In this document: positions 1-5,050 of the stretch, in pieces
Layout: every line of letters starts with the position of its first letter
Numbering within the stretch: position 1 is the stretch's first letter
Source of the DNA: Spartobacteria bacterium
GTDB lineage: Bacteria; Verrucomicrobiota; Verrucomicrobiia; Chthoniobacterales; UBA6821
Assembly (NCBI GenBank): GCA_947466005.1
Contig: CANIBV010000106.1
Location: 1 to 5,050, forward strand
DNA: 5,050 nucleotides
Direction: 5' to 3'
Notes under the pieces: generated by a model
The model's input: only the letters and a program-made list of their open reading frames with translations
Databases searched by the model: none
What the model was told of the DNA's origin: nothing
Translations under genes and position numbers: made by a program

Positions 1-901
1 CCCCCGCATTACCGACGATGAAGCGCCCCGGCTCGAAAAGGATGCGCAGGCCGAGAGCCTTTAACGGTTCGATCACCTCGGAGGCATAGGTCTCAGGAGC
101 CAGTCTTTCGGCCTCCTCCTCGCCGCTCCCCTTCCACCAGGCGACGTTACCACTCTGCAGTGCTCCACGATAGACGATGCCGACACCTCCTCCGATGCTG
201 AAGAACTCCAGCCCGTGCTTTGCATTGAGCTCATGAATAAGCGGAGTCAACTTGCGAACTGCCTCGGCAAAGGGGGGGGCCTTCAGAATCTGCGAGCCGA
301 TGTGGGTCTGGAGACCGCGGATCTTGAGATGGGGAAGCGCGGCGGCTCGCTCATAGACGGCCGCGGCGCGATCCAGGCCGATCCCAAACTTATTTTTGCT
401 CTTTCCGGTCGAGATGTACTTGTGGGTCGGCGCATCGACATCGGGATTCACTCGGATAGCGATCGGTGCGATCAACCCGGCCTTGGCGGCCACGGCATTG
501 ATCATTTCAAGCTCCTCCTCCGACTCAACGTTAAAGCTGTAGATCCCCTGACGAAGGGCGTAGTCGATCTCGGCTACAGTCTTTCCGACCCCGGCAAAGG
601 TGCAGCGATCGGCTCGCCCACCGGCCTTGATCACCTTGAAGAGCTCTCCTCCGGAAACAATGTCAAATCCCGCCCCCTCCTTTGCCAGCAGATTCAATAC
701 GGAGAGATTCCCGTTCGCCTTCATCGCGTAGCAGATCATCCGATCTCCGAGCGGCGCGAGGGCCTGATCGAGGCGGCGGTAGTTCCCCCGGATCGTCTCC
801 ACGGAGTAGACATAGGCAGGGGTCCCCACTTCGGAGGCCACGGACTCGAGATCAACCCCCTCGCATTTCAGCGAGCCATCGACATATCGGAAAGAATGCA
901 T
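1..901 (-). CDS. lysA: Diaminopimelate decarboxylase, N-terminal 300 residues (3' end lies outside the window)
   Basis: This PLP-dependent fold-type III enzyme decarboxylates meso-diaminopimelate to L-lysine, the last step of lysine synthesis in the cytoplasm. Reading the minus strand from 901 gives 300 uninterrupted codons to the window edge, out of roughly 400-430 usual for the family. The visible landmarks are in the expected order: CYAMKAN with the Schiff-base lysine at K61, the HIGSQI motif at about 200-205, the glycine loop SIGGGVGI at 235-242 that holds the PLP phosphate, and EPGRFIVGNAG at 290-300. The start is well fixed: the ATG at 901 is followed upstream, four codons away, by an in-frame TAG (914-916) with no other ATG, GTG or TTG between. 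No Shine-Dalgarno sequence precedes it. An 8-base C run (plus-strand G at 272-279) sits inside the gene but the frame is intact. The 341-base gap upstream suggests its own promoter, though I cannot point to one. Missing from view are the C-terminal active-site cysteine and the stop. Confidence 0.95.
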   Translation of the reverse strand, partial: MHSFRYVDGSLKCEGVDLESVASEVGTPAYVYSVETIRGNYRRLDQALAPLGDRMICYAMKANGNLSVLNLLAKEGAGFDIVSGGELFKVIKAGGRADRCTFAGVGKTVAEIDYALRQGIYSFNVESEEELEMINAVAAKAGLIAPIAIRVNPDVDAPTHKYISTGKSKNKFGIGLDRAAAVYERAAALPHLKIRGLQTHIGSQILKAPPFAEAVRKLTPLIHELNAKHGLEFFSIGGGVGIVYRGALQSGNVAWWKGSGEEEAERLAPETYASEVIEPLKALGLRILFEPGRFIVGNAG

Positions 902-1242
902 GATCGCGAAAAACTAATGGGGAACGGCGAAAAGCTAAAGTAGGAAACCCACACCCTTTGAACATCTGCCAGAGAGCCAGATGAGGAGTGTAGAAATCTT
1001 TCTGTAAATTGAGGGCTCGCCGCACTTGGGGGGTGCTCCATCCGGGGTGTCTGAGTGAGAGAGCGTTGCTGGAGAGGTTCTGGTCCGCGGGGAAAATCAT
1101 CCGAGACTTTATCATCTCTTCGCAATTGTGATCCCGGCGGTGATCTTCCTTATTGGAGTTCTCAAACTCTCGGATCAGGACGCCTCTGCCAAATAGGATG
1201 AAGGGTAAGGATACTGCTTATTGCTGAGTTCCTGAATGGAAA
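902..1242. other. Intergenic gap between ybaB and lysA, no convincing gene
   Basis: This 341-base stretch should hold the lysA leader and promoter and the end of the dnaX-ybaB transcript. I see no good sigma-70 promoter, no rho-independent terminator with a T tract, no tRNA and no convincing lysine riboswitch. Small structures present are a perfect 6-base inverted repeat (963-968 with 978-983, 9-base loop) just upstream of lysA and an 8-base inverted repeat, atccgaga at 1099-1106 with its complement at 1168-1175. On the plus strand, the frame open from 1059 to the TAG at 1194-1196 ends in a strongly hydrophobic stretch (HLFAIVIPAVIFLIGVLKL) followed by a polar tail; it has no standard start codon before the hydrophobic part, so it may be chance or a gene remnant. 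Minus-strand open frames here run into lysA and look like chance. Confidence 0.6.
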
Positions 1243-1554
1243 TTAGAACGGCAGGCCCGGGATGCCGAGTCCGGCGGTCAGTTTGCCCATCTCATCGGCG
1301 GCAAGTTTCTTGGCATCACCGGTGGCCTGACGGACGGCGCTGAGGACGAGGTCCTCAAGGAGTTCCACGTCATCGGCACTCACAACTTCGGGCGCGATCT
1401 TGATGGAGAGGATATCGCCTGCACCAGAGGCCCTCACCGTGACTTTCCCTCCGCCTGAGGAAGCCTCGACCTCGCGCTTGGAAAGGTCTTCCTGGATCTG
1501 GGCCATTTTCTTCTGCGCGTTGGCTGCGGCGCTCATCATCTTGGCAATATTCAT
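1243..1554 (-). CDS. ybaB: YbaB/EbfC family nucleoid-associated protein
   Basis: This is a 103-residue protein of the YbaB/EbfC family, small dimeric DNA-binding proteins that associate with the nucleoid. Length and layout match the family: an N-terminal helix rich in Met, Ala, Lys and Gln (MNIAKMMSAAANAQKKMAQI), a glycine-containing turn SSGGGKVTVRASGAG at about 32-46 leading into the beta strands, an acidic helix (DDVELLEDLVLSAV) and the typical glycine/leucine tail ending GLGIPGLPF. It begins 49 bases after the dnaX stop on the same strand, the widespread dnaX-ybaB order, so the two are likely co-transcribed. In many bacteria recR follows; here it does not, and lysA comes next after a 341-base gap. 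The ATG at 1554 has no Shine-Dalgarno sequence; the leader is pyrimidine and CCACC rich. The stop is TAA. The family assignment is firm, but the precise cellular role of YbaB proteins is poorly defined. Confidence 0.93.
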   Translation of the reverse strand: MNIAKMMSAAANAQKKMAQIQEDLSKREVEASSGGGKVTVRASGAGDILSIKIAPEVVSADDVELLEDLVLSAVRQATGDAKKLAADEMGKLTAGLGIPGLPF

Positions 1555-1603
1555 AAGTGGTGGTTAGGGAAAGTGACTGATGGAGTAAATTGTTCCCGGG
1601 TTA

Positions 1604-3451
1604 TCAGGCTCCGGTTACCGGAGGCGAAACGAGGATCTCGGCTTGGAAAACCTCCAATGCTTTTTTGATCAGGGGATCGTTTTTAAATGCCTCCAGCTCT
1701 TCGGGGCTGATTGCCTGTGCTTGTGCCGCAGGCTCGGTCTTGACTGCAGTGGTGGTAGTGCCGGATGAAGCTGTCTTCGGAGCCACGGGCTTGGGCGAGG
1801 GAGGTGTCGGTGCCCGCTGAGGTTCCGGCTCAAGCGGGGGGGGCTCCATACCGGTGAAATGAGCATCAAAGATGATCCGCTCCCCGAGAAGCGCGGCGAG
1901 CTCTCCCTCTATCTTTTTAACAGCCTGAGGCCAGAAGAGCGTCTGACTCTGGGGCTGAAGCGAGGGGGGGAACTCCACGGTGATGGTATCGCCTGAGCGC
2001 GCCACGAGGCGGCCATCCTCCACCCACCCGAATTTTAGCGGGGAATCAGCGGCCAAGGCCATCGCCACAGTCTGCCAAGGATCCTCCTTGGAAGTAGGGG
2101 AGTCGGCAACAGAATAGGGATCGGGCTCCACTGCAGAAACAGACTCCGACACCTCGGTTAGCTCTGCGGCCGATTGAGCGGGTTCCGGCATGGCGACCGC
2201 CGGAGCCAGAGGCTCTGCGCGGAGGATGACAGCGGGAACAGCCACAGGTGCCACGACGGGGCTGCTCTGCGTGGGTCGCGGGGACGGCTGAGGACGAACC
2301 GGAGGAGCTGAACGCTCAGGCAGCGGAGCGCCGCCGCGGAGGGCGCTCAGGGCATCAAGGACATCGCTCAGGCTGGCTTCCTCAAGCAGATGCACCGCCT
2401 TAATCAGCGCGACATCGAGTTGGAGCTTCTTGTCGGTGGCCCAGCGCAGGCGGCCTTCCGCTTCGCCAAAGTGGTCTAGCAGGACTAGCAGTTTCTCCTG
2501 GCTGACGACATCGCCGAGGAGGGATTCGTCCGTCTCCGACTGCGGAGGATGGACCTTGCAGATGAGAACATCGCGGAGTAATCCGACCAGATCTCCCAGT
2601 AGTCGGGAAAGATCCTTGCCCGCTTCGGCCTGAGACTTCACCAGGGCAAGTGCTGCCGGAGTGTCACGGGCAATGAGGGCGTGACCGAGGTCGAGCACGG
2701 TCTCCCGTGGGGTGAAACCAAAGACATTGTGGACATCTGCGGCACCGATCGTCGTGCCGCAGAAGGCGATGACCTGATCAAACATCGACTCGGCGTCACG
2801 CAGGGCACCGTCGGCACCACGGGCGAGCGCGTCTGCCGCCCCCTGGTCGAGCGCGATCTCTTCCTTCCCGGCGATGTAGAGCAGGTGGCCGGCGATCAGA
2901 TCGGGCGTGAGCCTCCGAAGATCGAAGCGCTGGCAGCGGCTCAGAATGGTGGCGGGGACTTTCTGCGCCTCGGTCGTGGCGAAGAGGAACTTCACATGCT
3001 CGGGCGGCTCCTCAAGTGTCTTGAGCAGGGCGTTGAATGCCGCCGTCGTGAGCATGTGCACCTCATCGATCAGGTAGACCTTGTAGGGACCCCGTGCCGG
3101 AGCGTAGGCGGCATTTTCGCGCAGGGTACGGATGCTCTCGACACTGTTGTTGCTGGCGCCATCGATTTCCAGAACATCTAGGCTGCGTCCTTCCGCGATC
3201 TCGATGCAGGCATCGCAGGTGCCGCAGGGATTGTCTGTCGGGCCGTTCCCTCTGGACTGGCAGTTCAGTGCCTTGGCAAGGATGCGTGCGGTGGACGTCT
3301 TTCCTACACCTCGGGGCCCGACGAAGAGATAGGCCTGCGCCAAGCGGTTCCCCTTGATAGCGTTTTGCAGGGTACGGGTGATGTGCTCCTGCCCCACGAC
3401 CTCCTCAAAGAGCTGCGGACGGTATTTACGGGCAAAGACGCGGTAGCTCAC
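1604..3451 (-). CDS. dnaX: DNA polymerase III subunit tau/gamma (clamp loader ATPase)
   Basis: DnaX is the motor subunit of the clamp loader, which uses ATP to place the beta sliding clamp on primed DNA and ties the replisome together. The 615-residue product starts with the family signature FARKYRPQLFEEVVGQEH. It has Walker A GPRGVGKT (45-52), four zinc-binding cysteines (C64, C76, C79, C82), Walker B YLIDEVHML (126-134), sensor 1 FATTE (157-161), the SRC motif with the arginine finger at R172 (ILSRCQRF), and sensor 2 GALRDAESMFDQ (215-226). The collar domain runs to about 375, followed by a Pro/Ala-rich linker (about 376-450), a folded C-terminal part (about 455-533), a second Pro-rich stretch (535-560) and a closing helix near NDPLIKKALEVFQAEIL (591-607). 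Length is close to full-length tau. The start is GTG at 3451: an in-frame TAA lies five codons upstream and only an ATT would be an alternative. No Shine-Dalgarno sequence precedes it. The stop is a tandem TGA TAA. No E. coli-type frameshift signal for a short gamma form is visible. Confidence 0.97.
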   Translation of the reverse strand: MSYRVFARKYRPQLFEEVVGQEHITRTLQNAIKGNRLAQAYLFVGPRGVGKTSTARILAKALNCQSRGNGPTDNPCGTCDACIEIAEGRSLDVLEIDGASNNSVESIRTLRENAAYAPARGPYKVYLIDEVHMLTTAAFNALLKTLEEPPEHVKFLFATTEAQKVPATILSRCQRFDLRRLTPDLIAGHLLYIAGKEEIALDQGAADALARGADGALRDAESMFDQVIAFCGTTIGAADVHNVFGFTPRETVLDLGHALIARDTPAALALVKSQAEAGKDLSRLLGDLVGLLRDVLICKVHPPQSETDESLLGDVVSQEKLLVLLDHFGEAEGRLRWATDKKLQLDVALIKAVHLLEEASLSDVLDALSALRGGAPLPERSAPPVRPQPSPRPTQSSPVVAPVAVPAVILRAEPLAPAVAMPEPAQSAAELTEVSESVSAVEPDPYSVADSPTSKEDPWQTVAMALAADSPLKFGWVEDGRLVARSGDTITVEFPPSLQPQSQTLFWPQAVKKIEGELAALLGERIIFDAHFTGMEPPPLEPEPQRAPTPPSPKPVAPKTASSGTTTTAVKTEPAAQAQAISPEELEAFKNDPLIKKALEVFQAEILVSPPVTGA

Positions 3452-3547
3452 AGGAAGAGGAATTTAGACTTGGCGATGCGTAAAGTCGAGAGTCGGAAGA
3501 GAATGAATCTGTATTGTGACTAAACCTCGACCGAATCGTCATCTCTT
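3452..3547. other. dnaX leader region, no recognised signal
   Basis: These 96 bases lie between the dnaX start and the palindromic element and should contain the dnaX promoter if dnaX is not read through from the zinc-ribbon gene. On the minus strand I find no pair of -35 and -10 boxes close to consensus at proper spacing. The bases just before the GTG are pyrimidine rich (TTCCTCTTCCT) instead of a Shine-Dalgarno sequence. A short direct repeat, agtcg twice within agtcgagagtcgg, occurs near 3484-3496 and is probably trivial. Confidence 0.5.
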
Positions 3548-3649
3548 GAGGCTTGGAAGTTTGGATGGCGCGCTAGGCCGACAAGCGAAGCTGTAGTTCA
3601 CTACTGCGAGCGCAAGCGAACAACGCGCGGCGCCAAAATCCCAAGCCTC
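3548..3649. repeat. Nested imperfect palindrome, REP-like or miniature mobile element
   Basis: The outer arms gaggcttgg (3548-3556) and ccaagcctc (3641-3649) are perfect 9-base complements. Pairing continues inward with small mismatches: TTTGG at 3560-3564 against CCAAA at 3633-3637, then CGCGC at 3569-3573 against GCGCG at 3625-3629. An inner stem-loop occupies 3585-3613. The 8-mer caagcgaa occurs twice as a direct repeat, at 3582-3589 and 3613-3620. The element begins 13 bases after the zinc-ribbon stop and there is no T tract on either strand after the stem, so it is not a classic rho-independent terminator, though it could still stop or protect the upstream transcript. The pattern of compensating arms, a compact hairpin core and an intergenic location is like REP/BIME or MITE-type repeats. 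That it recurs elsewhere in the genome is inference and cannot be seen from one copy. No target-site duplication is obvious at the ends. Confidence 0.7.
3585..3613. repeat. Inner stem-loop of the palindromic element
   Basis: At the centre of the larger palindrome, GTAG (3593-3596) pairs with CTAC (3601-3604) around a TTCA loop, or GTAGT with ACTAC around two bases. The stem extends through a T-T mismatch to GC with GC (3590-3591 and 3606-3607) and, across a small internal loop, GCG with CGC (3585-3587 and 3611-3613). The structure is nearly symmetric, so either strand would fold similarly. Confidence 0.65.
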
Positions 3650-3662
3650 CTACCACGAAGGG

Positions 3663-4367
3663 TTACTGGGGTTCGAAGAGTATCCGCCCACACTGCGGAC
3701 ATCCCACAATCTCTTTCTCAGCCTTCACCTCTAGGATGGTCTGGGTGTTCACCTTCATGTGACATCCGGTGCAGACCTCGTGCTCGACAGTGACGAGGGC
3801 CATGCCACCCTTGCTCTTGAAGAGGCGGTTGTAGTGGTCAAGGAGGTCCTCCTCAATGCCTTCAGTGAAGCCCGAGCGCTCGCTTTCCAACTCCTTCTGC
3901 CGGGCAGTCAAATTCTCACGGCGGGAGTCAAGGGAAGCCATGTGGGATTCGACCTTTTTCTTCTCCGCGGTGTGGGCCTCTTTGGCGGCCAGAAGGTTTG
4001 GCTTGAGGGCCTCGGCTTCCTCCATGAGGACGAGTTCGCTATCTTCGATCTCAATGATAGCCTTCTCGGCGCCTTCGATTTCGTGCTTCAGGGCGGAAAA
4101 TTCCTCGTTCTTTCGGGTCTCGAGTTGCTGGTTCTTGTAGCGGGCAATCTGATCCTGCTTCGCCTTTACCTCGACTTCCCGTTTCTTGCGCTCTACCTCA
4201 ATCTCACGCTGGCGCGAGCGGGCGGCCTCGAGGCGGTCATCGGCGGCCTTGAGTTCACGATCGCGGGCGGCCTTCTCTCTCGGCAAAGCCGCGATTTCCG
4301 TGAGGACAGCCTTCATCTTCTGGTCGCGATCCTGAAGGGTGAGGAGTTTTTTGATCGAGGGGAGCAT
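3663..4367 (-). CDS. Coiled-coil protein with C-terminal C4 zinc ribbon (COG1579, zf-RING_7 type)
   Basis: The 234-residue product has two parts. Residues about 8-175 are a long charged helical region rich in Glu, Lys, Arg and Ala with heptad-like spacing, expected to form an antiparallel coiled coil; the internal stretch YKNQQLETRKNEEFSALKHEI (about 77-97) resembles the turn region conserved in this family. Residues 199-226 form a zinc ribbon with CTGC (C199, C202) and CPQC (C223, C226). This is the layout of COG1579 proteins, predicted nucleic-acid or protein-binding adaptors; the chlamydial member (CT398, also called CdsZ) has been linked to type III secretion and RpoN. The open frame extends 98 codons further upstream, but that part lies within the lipoprotein gene out of frame and has low-complexity Ser/Thr composition, so I place the start at the ATG at 4367, 13 bases after the lipoprotein stop. 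No Shine-Dalgarno sequence is present; the leader is CCTCCTCACCCCG. Stop TAA. The family is clear, but the biological role here is unknown. Confidence 0.88.
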   Translation of the reverse strand: MLPSIKKLLTLQDRDQKMKAVLTEIAALPREKAARDRELKAADDRLEAARSRQREIEVERKKREVEVKAKQDQIARYKNQQLETRKNEEFSALKHEIEGAEKAIIEIEDSELVLMEEAEALKPNLLAAKEAHTAEKKKVESHMASLDSRRENLTARQKELESERSGFTEGIEEDLLDHYNRLFKSKGGMALVTVEHEVCTGCHMKVNTQTILEVKAEKEIVGCPQCGRILFEPQ

Positions 4368-4380
4368 CGGGGTGAGGAGG

Positions 4381-4944
4381 TTATTTCCAGAGGTAAGATT
4401 GAGCGAACCCGACGATCTTGCCATCGACGATGAGTAGGGCGCGCCAGTTTGTGATGGGGCCGTTCTCGAGGTAGTCGTCGCCAATGACGCTAAACTGGGT
4501 TTTGGTCGATCCTTTGACGTTGGCGTAGCTCTTCTCGCGAGCCATGACGAAATTTCCCAGGTTAGCCTGCCGATATTCCAGTCGGACGGTGACATCGGCA
4601 GGTTGGCCGTGGTTCCACCAGTAGAAGTTGAGGTAGTTGCCGCGCAGTTCATCCTTATCAAGCTGCGTTGTGGCGGGCCACATGTAGTAGCGGCGCTCGA
4701 AGTTAATGGATTCGTTCCCTGGCCCCCCGGAGATGAAGGTCTTGGGATCGTTCAGAAACTGCGTTTTCTTCCTGAAAGCAAAGTCGGGATTGATGGAGAG
4801 CGGTAGGATATTTGCCTTCTCCAGCTTCACCTGCGGGGGCTCTGGAGCGGCACAGCCGCTGATAAGGAAAATGGAGACCCCGACGAGGAAGGCCTGGGAG
4901 GCAGACCGGAATCGGCATAGAAGAGCTTCTATCTGGTGGCTCAT
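4381..4944 (-). CDS. Putative lipoprotein of unknown function
   Basis: The 187-residue product has a lipoprotein signal: basic residues (R11, R13), a hydrophobic core AFLVGVSIFLIS at about 18-29, and a lipobox ISGC with the lipidated cysteine at C31, followed by a short Ala/Pro linker. The residue after the cysteine is Ala, so the classic Asp inner-membrane retention signal is absent and outer-membrane sorting is possible in a diderm. The mature part is about 157 residues, rich in Tyr, Trp and Asn (RRYYMWPATTQLD, NYLNFYWWNHGQPADVTVRL, NWRALLIVDGKIVGFAQSYL), suggesting a compact beta-rich domain. I do not recognise the family; a faint likeness to YcfL/DUF1425 lipoproteins in having a tyrosine and tryptophan-rich strand is not enough to assign it. 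It is followed after 13 bases by the zinc-ribbon gene and probably shares its transcript. The ATG at 4944 is the only reasonable start before the signal peptide and has no Shine-Dalgarno sequence. Stop TAA. Confidence 0.82.
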   Translation of the reverse strand: MSHQIEALLCRFRSASQAFLVGVSIFLISGCAAPEPPQVKLEKANILPLSINPDFAFRKKTQFLNDPKTFISGGPGNESINFERRYYMWPATTQLDKDELRGNYLNFYWWNHGQPADVTVRLEYRQANLGNFVMAREKSYANVKGSTKTQFSVIGDDYLENGPITNWRALLIVDGKIVGFAQSYLWK

Positions 4945-5006
4945 GAGCTAGGGATCAAAGCGGTTGCCCTGCACGGTGTCAATGCGCCTTGGTCCCGCCC
5001 TCTACC

Positions 5007-5050
5007 TCATATCTTAAGGAAGCGCTTGGGAATGGCACCCTTGACGCCCA
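5007..5050 (-). CDS. Possible 3' end of an unknown gene (partial)
   Basis: On the minus strand, from the window edge, one frame reads GVKGAIPKRFLKI and then stops at TGA (5007-5009). The basic, protein-like tail with mostly G or C in third positions, same strand as the downstream genes and 62 bases before the lipoprotein start, suggests the end of a gene lying mainly to the right of the window. A second minus-strand frame is also open over this stretch, so the call is tentative. Nothing about function can be said from 13 residues. Confidence 0.35.
   Translation of the reverse strand, partial: GVKGAIPKRFLKI

Noticed and set aside
215..943. A 242-codon plus-strand open frame antisense to lysA
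   Set aside because: It is the complement of a clearly coding lysA frame, and its composition follows from the G+C-rich third positions of that gene.
852..1125. Two minus-strand open frames of 85-87 codons upstream of lysA
   Set aside because: They overlap the lysA start out of frame, have no recognisable domain and show mixed third-position composition.
902..1242. Lysine riboswitch (L box) in the lysA leader
   Set aside because: An AGAGGCG-like string occurs on the minus strand near 1180, but the other conserved L-box segments and an expression platform are not recognisable.
1660..1666. AAAAAAG on the dnaX coding strand, resembling the E. coli dnaX frameshift heptamer
   Set aside because: The reading frame is AAA AAA GCA, not A AAA AAG, and it lies at residues 596-597 of 615, too late to make a gamma-length product.
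1910..1920. GTTAAAAAG on the dnaX coding strand (V511-K513) as a slippery site
   Set aside because: Codons are GTT AAA AAG, so the P-site tRNA could not re-pair after a -1 shift; no downstream structure is evident.
3548..3649. The palindrome as a rho-independent terminator
   Set aside because: No run of T follows the stem on either strand, and the structure is much longer than a usual terminator; a role in ending transcripts is still possible.
4368..4661. A 98-residue N-terminal extension of the zinc-ribbon protein
   Set aside because: It overlaps the lipoprotein gene in another frame and is low-complexity Ser/Thr sequence without family likeness; the ATG at 4367 gives the usual family length.

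Overview
The window looks like ordinary bacterial chromosome with a moderately high G+C content. Every gene I can support lies on the minus strand. In transcription order (right to left) they are: a possible 3' end of an unknown gene (5007-5050), a small lipoprotein of unknown function (4381-4944), a coiled-coil protein with a C4 zinc ribbon (COG1579 / zf-RING_7 type, 3663-4367), dnaX encoding the DNA polymerase III tau/gamma subunit (1604-3451), a YbaB/EbfC nucleoid-associated protein (1243-1554), and lysA encoding diaminopimelate decarboxylase (1-901, cut by the window's left edge).

The organism is not given. The SD-less starts, the dnaX-ybaB pair without recR directly after it, and the COG1579 protein next to a private lipoprotein would fit a member of the Planctomycetes-Verrucomicrobia-Chlamydiae group, with Verrucomicrobia as my best guess. 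This is inference from general resemblance and was not tested by any search.

Layout. At the right, the lipoprotein and zinc-ribbon genes are 13 bases apart and probably co-transcribed. The 211-base gap between the zinc-ribbon gene and dnaX holds a nested imperfect palindrome of about 100 bases (3548-3649) with perfect 9-base ends, an inner stem-loop and two copies of an 8-base direct repeat. It resembles a REP-like or miniature mobile repeat more than a simple terminator. dnaX (GTG start) and ybaB are 49 bases apart and form the classic replication/nucleoid pair. A 341-base gap follows, without a convincing gene or RNA, although its plus strand carries a short frame that reads like the membrane-spanning tail of a protein. 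lysA then begins at 901.

Functionally these are mostly housekeeping genes: clamp loading, nucleoid organisation and the last step of lysine synthesis. No defence system, phage, transposase or CRISPR array is visible. The items most worth a second look are the palindromic element, the absence of Shine-Dalgarno sequences before all five visible starts, the unassigned lipoprotein, and the orphan membrane-like frame upstream of lysA.
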